Counted from the stretch's first letter, positions 1-6,857 are shown. The stretch is 12,368 bases of DNA from an uncultured Planctomycetaceae bacterium (GCA_937904535.1 CALELC010000205.1:1-12368), one strand, 5' to 3'. Made by a program: numbers and translations. Notes: a model not told the origin generated them from the letters alone.

Positions 1-1238
1 TCAGCGTGCAGCGCGTCGTTGGTGCCCTTGATCGCCGCGGCCATGATGTCGGTCAGGTTCTTGTTGGCGATATCGTTGAGCGTGTCCTGGTTCAGCTCAC
101 TCGAGCCGACCGACAGTGGATCGGTACGATAGGAATCGACGATCAAGTTATTGAACACCTTGTCGTTGCGGCCCTGCTGGTGCTGCTGGTGTCGGCTGTG
201 CAAGTCACGCGTGTTGACGGTGGTCAGTGGCGTGACGCCCTTGCCTGCCTTGCCATTGGACTCGGCCAGCAGTTGGTCGTACCACAGCCCGACCGCTTCG
301 AGTTCCTTGCTCCAGACGCTCAACACGCGGATCGATTTGTCGCGGTGCTGGGCGAGCAAATGGTTGACGGCGACGTACTGCAGCACCACGTTCTCTTCCG
401 GCGGTGCGGTTTCGAAGTGCCGGTTCATCGCCACAGCGCCTTCGAGCAACTTCATGCAGTCCAGCCCGAGCATCGCGGCGGGCAACAGTCCGACTGCCGA
501 GAGCACGCTGAAGCGGCCACCGACGCCATCGGGCACGCTGAAGATCTCTTCGCAGCCGATCGCCGTCGCTAGGTCATGCAGCTTGCCGCCGTCGCCGGTG
601 GCGGGAATCACCAGCTTGGGCAGCCACTTGTCGGCCTCGACGCCGAGCGACGATCGCAGGGCAGCGAGAAATTGCCGGAAGGCGACCGCGGTCTCGAGCG
701 TCCCGCCGCTCTTGCTGATCACCACCAGCGCGTGCCGCTGTTCCGCGGGCGATTCGCCGTACCCACCAGCGGCCAAGCGACTCAGCAGCGCCTGCGACGC
801 ATCGTTATCGACGTTGTTGCCTTCGAAATACATTCGCGGCCGGCTGCCACGGCCGGCACGGCTCAACTCGTTGTGGTACGGATCACAGCAAGCGTCCATC
901 ATCGCCCGCGCACCCATGTAGGAGCCGCCGATGCCGAGCACCACCACGGCATCGATGTCGCTGGCGAGCGAATTGGCGACTTTGAAGATCCGCCCTAGCT
1001 CCGACGCTTCGCGGTGCTGTTTGTAAGCGTCGAGTTGTTCCTGAGGCAGCCAGTAAAACCGCGCGTCCAGCGGCTGCTTCTCCGCCGGCACCTCGCCGGA
1101 TGCGTACTGTTGCGGGTCGACCTCCACCATTTCCCGACGCAGCTCCTCGAGCTGAGGATACAGCGCAGAGAGCTGTTCGCGGGTGACACCGAACTCGGGA
1201 TTGATCGCGCCAGAGGGGTCGAATCGCAGTAGGGTCAT
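1..1238 (-). CDS. pgi: Glucose-6-phosphate isomerase, C-terminus cut by window edge
   Basis: Cytoplasmic enzyme interconverting glucose-6-phosphate and fructose-6-phosphate. Reading the minus strand from the ATG at 1238 gives 412 uninterrupted codons up to the window edge. The sugar-isomerase motifs are clear: LGIGGSYMGA (101-110), the phosphate-binding VVISKSGGTLET (172-183), the family signature DGVGGRFSVLSAVG (237-250), and AESNGK (325-330), whose E326 matches the catalytic Glu. DLHSRHQQHQQGRND (345-359) resembles the conserved His and Gln/Arg region of Bacillus-type enzymes. The usual C-terminal block with the catalytic Lys lies outside the window. The family is about 450-550 residues, so perhaps 100 are missing. 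The start is followed at once by protein-like sequence, but it has no Shine-Dalgarno sequence (CCGCAGCGAACCACC precedes ATG). The gene is divergent from the phosphoglycerate mutase gene. Identification is secure; the exact start is less so. Confidence 0.95.
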   Translation of the reverse strand, partial: MTLLRFDPSGAINPEFGVTREQLSALYPQLEELRREMVEVDPQQYASGEVPAEKQPLDARFYWLPQEQLDAYKQHREASELGRIFKVANSLASDIDAVVVLGIGGSYMGARAMMDACCDPYHNELSRAGRGSRPRMYFEGNNVDNDASQALLSRLAAGGYGESPAEQRHALVVISKSGGTLETAVAFRQFLAALRSSLGVEADKWLPKLVIPATGDGGKLHDLATAIGCEEIFSVPDGVGGRFSVLSAVGLLPAAMLGLDCMKLLEGAVAMNRHFETAPPEENVVLQYVAVNHLLAQHRDKSIRVLSVWSKELEAVGLWYDQLLAESNGKAGKGVTPLTTVNTRDLHSRHQQHQQGRNDKVFNNLIVDSYRTDPLSVGSSELNQDTLNDIANKNLTDIMAAAIKGTNDALHA

Positions 1239-1478
1239 GGTGGTTCGCTGCGGAGAGGATGCAAGGGGATCAAAATGACAGCGGCAGCCAAGGAACGCTC
1301 CGCCCTGCGTTCCACTGCTGAATGGGTTTCCAGCGGCGTCCGTTCTGACGCAGCGGGGAGCCGGCGCGTCCGTGGATGCGGCGGCAACCGAGTGGTAATC
1401 GAGTTTGGTGTCATAACGTAGCCGATTGCTCAGGCCGATCGTAGCGGGGGCCGCTGGGACGCCAACGCCCGATTTGTT
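1239..1478. other. Non-coding upstream region of pgi with small hairpin
   Basis: No convincing gene is seen here. On the minus strand it must hold the pgi promoter and leader. A perfect 7-bp stem with an 8-base loop lies at 1292-1313 (GGAACGC / GCGTTCC), about 55-75 bases upstream of the pgi start codon. It has no T-run on either side, so it is not a typical intrinsic terminator and could be a leader structure or operator. No clear -35/-10 pair was found. Confidence 0.4.
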
Positions 1479-1595
1479 AAACCATGGCGTGCTCCATTTT
1501 TGTGGCATCCCATGGGAAGCAGTGTCAGCTCCGTCTACCGGCCTGGCGAGGGCTGCGATCATCCGGGTCTGACACTGCTTCCCACGCCATTGTTT
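1479..1595. repeat. Nested inverted repeat, REP/MITE-like
   Basis: The core is a perfect 16-bp inverted repeat: TGGGAAGCAGTGTCAG at 1513-1528 and CTGACACTGCTTCCCA at 1569-1584, around a 40-base loop. After one mismatch the stem can continue for four more pairs (1530-1533 with 1564-1567). A second, outer pair flanks it: AAACCATGGCGTG at 1479-1491 and CACGCCATTGTTT at 1583-1595, which match in 12 of 13 positions. The outer and inner arms are contiguous on the right but separated by 21 bases on the left, as if that side had gained an insertion. The element ends 37 bases before the apgM start codon, so it may lie in the apgM promoter or leader. Identity as a dispersed REP or MITE is inferred from shape; no second copy lies in the window. 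Confidence 0.7.
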
Positions 1596-1632
1596 CCCCA
1601 GATACCTACCGACTCAGTCGAGATCTCCGCTC

Positions 1633-2838
1633 ATGGACATGCATCAGTTGACCCGAGGCTTAATCGCCAAAAATGACTCCAAGATCGTCATGCTGGTCGC
1701 CGACGGCCTTGGCGGTTTGCCGATGACGCCCGGCGGCAAAACCGAACTGGAAACCGCCAACACTCCGAACCTTGACCGGATCGCGGCAGGTGCGGTTCAG
1801 GGTGCCAGCATTCCCGTCAAACCCGGCATCGCTCCGGGCAGCGGCCCGGGGCACCTCGGCCTCTTCGGCTACGACCCACTGCAGTACCAGATTGGCCGCG
1901 GTGCGCTCGAAGCCACGGGGATCGGGTTTCCGCTGCAAGCGGGCGACGTCGCGATCCGCTGTAACTTCTGTACCCTCGGGCCTGATGGCAACATTACCGA
2001 TCGTCGGGCAGGCCGGATCAGCACCGAAGAAAGCGCTCCGATCGCGATCAGCCTCCGCCAGATTCAAATTCCCGGAGTCGAAATCTTCGTTGAACCGGTG
2101 AAAGAACACCGCTTCGTCGTGGTGTTCCGCGGCGAGGGACTGGGCGGCGACGTCAACGACACCGACCCACAGGCGGTCGGCGTGCCGCCGCTCGATCCGG
2201 TCGCTCGCAATGCAGCTAGCGAAAAAACGGCGGCCGTCGCCAAAGAGTTCCTCCGCCAGGCCCGCGAGCTGCTCAAGGATCAGCCCAAGGCGAACTTCCA
2301 CACGATGCGGGGCTTTGCCGCCAAGCCCGATATGCCCAGCTACGAAGAGGTCTATGGCCTGCGAGCAGCGGCGATCGCGGTGTACCCGATGTACAAGGGT
2401 TTGGCGCACTTGGTCGGCATGAAGATCGTCGGCCAGGCCAACACGCTCCAAGAACAAGTCGAAGTTTTGGAGCAAGTTTGGGAGGACTACGACTTCTTCT
2501 TCCTGCACTACAAGTACACCGACAGCACCGGTGAAGATGGCAACTTCGATGAGAAAGTGCGACGGATCGAGGAACTCGACGCCATCCTGCCTCAAATCGA
2601 AAAACTCTCGCCGACTGTGTTAATCGTCACCGGCGACCACAGCACCCCGAGCTACTTGAAGGCCCACTCTTGGCACCCGGTGCCGACGCTGCTGGCCAGC
2701 GACTGCTGCCGCCCCGACCCGCACACCGCCTTCAATGAATCGACCTGCATCACCGGCGGGCTGGGTCACTTCGAAGCGAAGTACTTGATGCTGCTGGCCC
2801 TGAGCAACGCTGGGCGGATGGGCAAGTTCGGCGCCTAA
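1633..2838 (+). CDS. apgM: ApgM-type 2,3-bisphosphoglycerate-independent phosphoglycerate mutase
   Basis: Predicted to interconvert 3- and 2-phosphoglycerate in glycolysis and gluconeogenesis, in the cytoplasm. The 401-residue protein has the layout of archaeal-type mutases of the alkaline phosphatase superfamily. Metal ligand D24 lies in VADGLGG, and the phosphorylated Ser is S70 in PGSGPGHLGLFGYD. A substrate-binding block VAIRCNFCTLG lies near 106-116. Second-metal residues are D335 and H336 in TGDHSTP, and the late His residues are in HSWHPVP (345-351). At TDSTGEDGN (296-304) a Glu, E301, stands where I recall a metal-binding His in archaeal members (DxxGHDG). A related bacterial clade has been annotated as a proposed homoserine kinase, so mutase activity is likely but not certain. 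No Shine-Dalgarno sequence precedes ATG 1633, and the second ATG at 1639 is an alternative start. It is divergent from pgi, another glycolytic gene. Confidence 0.9.
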   Translation: MDMHQLTRGLIAKNDSKIVMLVADGLGGLPMTPGGKTELETANTPNLDRIAAGAVQGASIPVKPGIAPGSGPGHLGLFGYDPLQYQIGRGALEATGIGFPLQAGDVAIRCNFCTLGPDGNITDRRAGRISTEESAPIAISLRQIQIPGVEIFVEPVKEHRFVVVFRGEGLGGDVNDTDPQAVGVPPLDPVARNAASEKTAAVAKEFLRQARELLKDQPKANFHTMRGFAAKPDMPSYEEVYGLRAAAIAVYPMYKGLAHLVGMKIVGQANTLQEQVEVLEQVWEDYDFFFLHYKYTDSTGEDGNFDEKVRRIEELDAILPQIEKLSPTVLIVTGDHSTPSYLKAHSWHPVPTLLASDCCRPDPHTAFNESTCITGGLGHFEAKYLMLLALSNAGRMGKFGA

Positions 2839-2849
2839 GGAGCAAGGTT

Positions 2850-2904
2850 GCCGGCACCGTCGCGGTGCCGGCGGTTGCCCGTCAGCTCGCGGAACCGAGC
2901 TTTT
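2850..2904 (+). terminator. Tandem stem-loops after apgM, candidate terminator
   Basis: A perfect 9-bp GC-rich stem with a 5-base loop starts 12 bases after the apgM stop: GCCGGCACC (2850-2858), loop GTCGC, GGTGCCGGC (2864-2872). A second, weaker stem follows, AGCTCG (2884-2889) with CGAGCT (2896-2901), and continues into TTT (2902-2904). The first stem lacks a U-tract and the second has only a short one. Together they are the best candidate for the end of the apgM transcript. Confidence 0.55.
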
Positions 2905-3032
2905 ACCGGCGAATAGCCCTTGGAGCCTGCAGCGACTTCGCGTATAGCAGGTTTTCACGTTGATTTGTGTGGGCAGCGGCTCAGTGGTCGCTGCTCACCA
3001 ACGCTTTCGCCCTTTCCTTACAGGGTTTGTTC

Positions 3033-3560
3033 ATGTCGAAGCTTGTCTCCGGCCGCTGCCAGCCGCATGAAATCGCCGCCGACTATCACCGCGGCTTGAT
3101 CGAAGCGACTCCGGGAAGCGATGTGCTGGAGGTGTTGCAGGCCCAGCGGTCTTGGCTGCAGGAGATCGCCGCGACAATTCGTCCGGACCAAGCCGATCAA
3201 ATCCATCCTCCCTATGGTTGGACGATCCGCCAGGTGTTTGCTCACTGCGCCGATGCCGAGCGGGTGTTCGGCTATCGCATGTTGCGGTTTGCCGCCGGCG
3301 ACGCGACGGAACTGCCCGGCTGGGACGAGAACTTTTACGCCGACAGCCGCTTTGGGCTAGGCGATCTAGAGCGGTTGGTTCGTGAACTGGATCTCTTGCG
3401 ACAAACGAATCAGTTGCTGCTGCAACGGATCGAGCCGGAATGCTGGGATCGCAGCGGCGTGGCCGAAGGAAAACGGCTGAGCGTTCGCGGCCTGGCGTGG
3501 CTAACTGCTGGACACCTGCGGCACCACCTGCAGATTGTGCAAAAGCGGCTTCAGCAGTAA
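3033..3560 (+). CDS. DinB/YfiT-like putative metal-binding protein
   Basis: A 175-residue protein of the DinB superfamily, which forms four-helix bundles with a three-His metal site. Members act as thiol-dependent transferases or hydrolases, or are uncharacterised. The first His-region motif is H71 in VFAHCADAERVFGYRM, with D74 and E76 nearby. The C-terminal motif is GHLRHHLQIVQKR, with H161, H164 and H165. The helix-rich, Leu/Arg-rich make-up and the length fit the family. The frame stays open upstream to an ATG at 2967, but those 22 extra residues look unlike the family, so ATG 3033 is preferred. The gene has its own gap on each side (about 190 bases from apgM, 111 to the next gene), so no operon is evident. 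The substrate cannot be read from sequence. Confidence 0.8.
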   Translation: MSKLVSGRCQPHEIAADYHRGLIEATPGSDVLEVLQAQRSWLQEIAATIRPDQADQIHPPYGWTIRQVFAHCADAERVFGYRMLRFAAGDATELPGWDENFYADSRFGLGDLERLVRELDLLRQTNQLLLQRIEPECWDRSGVAEGKRLSVRGLAWLTAGHLRHHLQIVQKRLQQ

Positions 3561-3671
3561 TTGCCGCCCAACCCATCGATTTTGGCTAATCGAACCCCAC
3601 TTCAAATGCCGAAACCAGCTGGGGTGACTTACACGCAAAGCGCCCACCACCTTGGCACTTAGGCGACATGG

Positions 3672-4376
3672 ATGTCCACTTCGACTGAATTTCTGAGCCC
3701 TTCAAGCGGCTACTACGCGCGTCCGCTCGCCGGTCTTGCGGAGACGACGGTCCACGACGACCGTCGTGAGATTCTCCGGTCGCTCAAAGGCTTGGCCTGG
3801 ATCACTCTGCTGTCGCTCACGGTTCCCGTGCTAGCGGTTGTCGATGCCCAACTGATCGGCAGTGCCCCATCGGAAGCCTCCGCTACCGAAATTGCACAAG
3901 AATTGTTGCTGCTGATTTCAGCAGGCCTGTTCCTGTCGACGGCGGTGCGGAGCATTGAAATGCGCCCGATCCTGCTGCTGGCCTCAGGTTTCTTTGCCAC
4001 CATGCTGGTGCGGGAACTCGATCATTTCTGGGACAAAGTGACCCACGGATTCTGGGTTTTTCCGGCGGTCCTGGTCGCTGCGCTCGCCATCATTTCAGCG
4101 TTTCAACAGCAGGCCTCGGTGCTGTCGTCGTGGGCGAAATATGCGCGGACCCGATCCTACCTGCAGGTCTCCATGGGGCTGCTGATCATCCTGGTCCTCA
4201 GTCGCACCTTCGGCAGCCAAGTGATCTGGCGGCCCATTCTCGGTAACGGCGATGTCCCGCTGACCAAAACGGTCATCCAAGAAGGCCTAGAACTCTTTGG
4301 CTACCTGTTCGTGTTCTGGGGAGCGACCGAGATCTGGCGCCAGCCGACCACGCTGTCCCAAACCAACTGCCAGTGA
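3672..4376 (+). CDS. Six-helix integral membrane protein, function unknown
   Basis: A 234-residue protein that I do not recognise with a named function. About six hydrophobic segments are visible: roughly 41-58, 74-92, 97-113, 127-144, 166-184 and 205-222. There is a soluble N-terminus of about 40 residues and a short polar C-terminus. Charged residues sit at the membrane edge after the third segment, in RELDHFWDKVTHGFW (114-128), and E204 and E207 begin the last segment. An RE-x-DxFxD pattern of this kind occurs in a family of uncharacterised bacterial membrane proteins, which I recall only loosely. No transporter, enzyme or secretion motif was found. ATG 3672 is chosen over the out-of-frame ATG at 3668; the upstream AGGCGAC is a weak ribosome site. 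The DinB-like gene ends 111 bases upstream. Confidence 0.75.
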   Translation: MSTSTEFLSPSSGYYARPLAGLAETTVHDDRREILRSLKGLAWITLLSLTVPVLAVVDAQLIGSAPSEASATEIAQELLLLISAGLFLSTAVRSIEMRPILLLASGFFATMLVRELDHFWDKVTHGFWVFPAVLVAALAIISAFQQQASVLSSWAKYARTRSYLQVSMGLLIILVLSRTFGSQVIWRPILGNGDVPLTKTVIQEGLELFGYLFVFWGATEIWRQPTTLSQTNCQ

Positions 4377-4379
4377 TTC

Positions 4380-4393
4380 GCGCCAGCCGGCGC
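4380..4393 (+). terminator. Short GC hairpin after membrane protein gene
   Basis: A 5-bp GC stem with a 4-base loop (GCGCC, AGCC, GGCGC) starts 3 bases after the stop codon of the membrane protein gene. No T-run follows. It is a weak terminator candidate, supported mainly by its position. Confidence 0.25.
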
Positions 4394-4548
4394 TGCTACC
4401 TCCGTGCACCGGTGGGAATCACAGCGCGTTACGCGCCGGCCCTGCGGCAGCCACTTATTCATGGCCGGTAATACCTTATCATTCGGACGTGACGGCTCGA
4501 AAGCTACGATGCCGTGCCGCCCTGCTCTCTATCTGAGCGGGGCCGGCG

Positions 4549-4575
4549 TTGACAGCTCGTCGCGTGCTAACGAGC
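4549..4575 (+). promoter_or_regulatory. TTGACA box abutting a palindrome, candidate operator
   Basis: TTGACA at 4549-4554 is followed directly by a 6-bp inverted repeat with a 9-base spacer: GCTCGT (4555-4560) and ACGAGC (4570-4575). The block ends 41 bases upstream of the preferred start of the GT10-type gene. The palindrome would occupy the promoter spacer, an operator-like layout. No good -10 box is seen at 16-18 bases, so promoter status is uncertain. The region is also open in the GT10 reading frame, but its translation is not protein-like for that family. Confidence 0.3.
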
Positions 4576-4616
4576 CCCATCCATCAGCCTGCTCGAACCA
4601 ACCGCTGCGAACTTCA

Positions 4617-5474
4617 ATGGCCGTCGTCCTGATGCAATATGGGCATCCGCGGAAGCACTTCTCGCGTCTTGCAAATCACCTGTTGTCTGAAACGGGGATA
4701 ATCGGAAGTGCGCCCTCCGACGCCCAAACCGTTGCCGAACTCTCCGCAGACGACGACTTGCTGATTCCGATGAGTTCGCGGGCACTGACGGCCAGCATGC
4801 ACAGCGTTCGCTGCCGGGTTTCGCTCATTATGATCGAGCCTCCGGCGATCCAAATGCGGTACTACCGCATGATGCCATTCTTAGGAAGGCACTATCACAA
4901 AGTCTTCACGTACTCGCGTGAACTCCAACGGCGGCTGCGCAATGCGGTGCACCTTCCCCATGGGGGCACTTCTATCAGCCCCCTACCGAAAGCTGCTGCC
5001 AAGACGCGCCTCGTTTCGATGATCGCTTCTAAAAAGCAAGTCACGCCGGGCCATCGACTGCGCCATCAAGTGGCTGACTGGGCGAAGGCCTCAGGGTTTC
5101 CGCTCGAGCTCTTTGGCCGAGGTTTCTGCCCGGTCGACAGTGTCGAGACGGCCCTCTCACCGTTTCACTTTTCGGTCGTGATCGAAAACAGTCAGTTTCC
5201 GAACTACTTCTCTGAAAAGCTGATCGACTGTTTATTGTGTCGCACCATCCCTATCTACTGGGGCGATCCTAATATCGCATCTCAGTTCAATCCGGCTGGC
5301 ATCATTGAATGCCAAACGGAAGCCGACTTATGCCGCAGCCTGGCAGAATGCACTCCCGAGAGCTATGAGGCGCTCCGGGAAGCGATTGAAGAAAATGCGG
5401 CGATCGCCAAGGAACTCGCCGTCTCTCCGATGCAGCGGGCGGCCAAGTATTTGATGGACCAACCAAGCGGCTAG
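4617..5474 (+). CDS. GT10-type glycosyltransferase (fucosyltransferase-like)
   Basis: A 285-residue protein matching the donor-binding half of GT10 alpha-1,3-fucosyltransferases, which move fucose from GDP-fucose to a glycan. The key block is FSVVIENSQFPNYFSEK (185-201), the counterpart of the FxxxxENS...YxTEK motif, followed by IPIYWGDPNI (211-220) and a PAGII segment. Upstream are RLVSMIASKK (near 131-140) and GHRLRH (145-150), typical of the environmental and virus-like branch, and FGRGF (166-170). No signal or membrane segment is seen, so it should act in the cytoplasm. The frame is open back to an ATG at 4404, but those 71 residues are low in family-like content. ATG 4617, starting MAVVLMQYGHP, is preferred. 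It converges with the next gene. The family call is good; the sugar and acceptor are inferred. Confidence 0.82.
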   Translation: MAVVLMQYGHPRKHFSRLANHLLSETGIIGSAPSDAQTVAELSADDDLLIPMSSRALTASMHSVRCRVSLIMIEPPAIQMRYYRMMPFLGRHYHKVFTYSRELQRRLRNAVHLPHGGTSISPLPKAAAKTRLVSMIASKKQVTPGHRLRHQVADWAKASGFPLELFGRGFCPVDSVETALSPFHFSVVIENSQFPNYFSEKLIDCLLCRTIPIYWGDPNIASQFNPAGIIECQTEADLCRSLAECTPESYEALREAIEENAAIAKELAVSPMQRAAKYLMDQPSG

Positions 5475-5515
5475 CGCAAGCCGGTCGCGCAGCCCCTGCG
5501 TGTGCGTTTAGACGA

Positions 5516-5548
5516 CCGCGGAGTCGATTGCAGAAGCGACTCCAGCGG
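5516..5548. terminator. Strong stem-loop between convergent glycosyltransferase genes
   Basis: CCGCGGAGTCG (5516-5526) pairs with CGACTCC (5537-5543) and, after a single bulged A, GCGG (5545-5548). This gives an 11-bp stem around a 10-base loop. It fills most of the 75-base gap between two convergent genes and ends next to the stop codon of the minus-strand gene. There is no T-run on either strand. A two-way transcription stop is inferred from position and stem strength. Confidence 0.5.
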
Positions 5549-5549
5549 G

Positions 5550-6857
5550 TCAGGCAGCGACCGATTTCCGCTGGTGTTCAACCAGACCGCGGAACAGCTT
5601 GCAATAATCTTCTGCCTGCCGGACGAGCGCAAACTCCGTTTCGGCAATTTGCCGGCAATTGGCCTGATAACGGGCGACCAAACCACGATCTTCCATCGCC
5701 AGCAATGCCTCGGAAATCGCTGCTGCCAGCGACTCTTGAGATAGTTGTTTCGCTAACCAACCGGTTTGTCCCGGACGGACGGCATCGGGAATCCCGCCGA
5801 TATCAAATCCCACGACGGGTGTCCCGCAGGCGATCGATTCGAGCATCGTGTTGGGCAGGTTGTCTTGGCGCGAAGGAATGACAAAGAGATCTGCCGCCGA
5901 ATAGGCTTCTGCCAACCGACACTCGTCCGTCAACGTGCCCAACGTAATCATGTCGAGTCCAGCGAACGGATCGTCACCGCTTTTTCCCTTCGCTCCCACG
6001 GCCACCACCTGCAGATCCGGGTACCGTTGCCTCGCTTGAGCCACCGCCCCGATGAGAAGATCAAGCCCCTTTCGATGGTTCTGCACACACGCTGAAACAA
6101 AGAGCAGCAGCCGCTTGTGCCGTGGCAGTCCGAGTTTCTGTCTCGCTAAGTCCTTTGGAATCGGCCGGAATGCATCGGTATCCAGCCCGTACGGAATGCA
6201 GGTTCCTGAGAACCGTGATAAGGCGGCGCTGCGCGCTGCTTCATTAAGCAGCCACTTTGAGGGAGCCACAATGTGCAGATCGCGATCCCCTAAATGACTT
6301 AATGCAGCCAGCCTGGCCTGAAAAATTTCCGCCGATGCATCCCTCGCGCCTGGCTGAATCAACTGGGGACAATTTTGGCAACCCGACCGGAAGGCCTCAC
6401 AGCCTGCCGTGTAGTGGCAGCCTCCGGTCAGCGGCTGCATATCGTGCAGCGTCCAGACAATGGGCACTTTGCCGGCAAACCGAGGCAGCAAGCTCGGCAA
6501 ATCCACAAACCTTGCCACCCAGTGAAGATTCAGAACATCGATCTCAGCGGGATGAAGCTTGAGAGCCACACCATTCGCTGAACGGCAGTCGCTAAACAAT
6601 TCACAGGTGCTGACCGGCTTTGAACGGGGTGATTTATCGAGCCCCCGATGGTGCGACAAGAACAACCGCATCGCCGACTGCGCTAAGGTCGTCGCGATCG
6701 GTTTTTGGGCACGTACAATCTTGTTGTCGGCAGCCTCCCGTCCACGATAAACGATCAGCTTCGAGTCGACATTCAACGCCAGCAGACCTTGATGCAGGCG
6801 GATGGCAGCATTGGCAGCACCGCCTCGGTCTTCCGTGTTGACAATCGAGACTCTCAT
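5550..6857 (-). CDS. GT4-family glycosyltransferase with Cys motif (WcaC-like)
   Basis: A 435-residue GT-B retaining glycosyltransferase, expected to add a sugar to a growing surface polysaccharide in the cytoplasm. The N-terminal domain opens with MRVSIVNTEDRGGAANAAIRL. HDMQPLTGGCHYTAGC (138-153) starts a four-Cys cluster, C147, C153, C160 and C163, ending in NCPQL. This cluster is shared with exopolysaccharide transferases such as WcaC. The C-terminal domain has NHRKGLDLLI (260-269) and the donor motif SRQDNLPNTMLESIACGTPVVG (329-350), with D332 in place of the first Glu of the EX7E pair and E340 as the second. The open frame reaches an ATG at 6896, but ATG 6857 gives the standard family N-terminus. 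The base run GATCGCGAG before it is at best a weak ribosome site. It is divergent from the FkbM gene and convergent with the GT10 gene. The sugar is unknown. Confidence 0.9.
   Translation of the reverse strand: MRVSIVNTEDRGGAANAAIRLHQGLLALNVDSKLIVYRGREAADNKIVRAQKPIATTLAQSAMRLFLSHHRGLDKSPRSKPVSTCELFSDCRSANGVALKLHPAEIDVLNLHWVARFVDLPSLLPRFAGKVPIVWTLHDMQPLTGGCHYTAGCEAFRSGCQNCPQLIQPGARDASAEIFQARLAALSHLGDRDLHIVAPSKWLLNEAARSAALSRFSGTCIPYGLDTDAFRPIPKDLARQKLGLPRHKRLLLFVSACVQNHRKGLDLLIGAVAQARQRYPDLQVVAVGAKGKSGDDPFAGLDMITLGTLTDECRLAEAYSAADLFVIPSRQDNLPNTMLESIACGTPVVGFDIGGIPDAVRPGQTGWLAKQLSQESLAAAISEALLAMEDRGLVARYQANCRQIAETEFALVRQAEDYCKLFRGLVEHQRKSVAA

Noticed and set aside
6..998. Long plus-strand open frames opposite pgi
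   Set aside because: They lie antisense to a gene with clear isomerase motifs. Their translations have no family features, and high-GC coding DNA often leaves the opposite strand open.
1660..2595. 311-codon minus-strand open frame across apgM
   Set aside because: It mirrors the codon structure of apgM, which has all the expected active-site motifs. The antisense translation matches nothing recognisable.
3594..3625. Weak inverted repeat ACCCCA / TGGGGT after the DinB-like gene
   Set aside because: Only 6 bp with a 20-base loop and no T-run. A second small stem nearby (3576-3593) is equally weak, so neither is called as a terminator.
4424..4436. GCGCG-TTA-CGCGC palindrome
   Set aside because: Short, with a three-base loop, and made only of G and C. 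Such runs are common in GC-rich DNA and nothing nearby ties it to a function.
4404..4616. N-terminal extension of the GT10-type protein
   Set aside because: The frame is open, but the 71 residues are Ser/Arg/Pro-rich and unlike the family. The protein-like sequence begins at the ATG at 4617.
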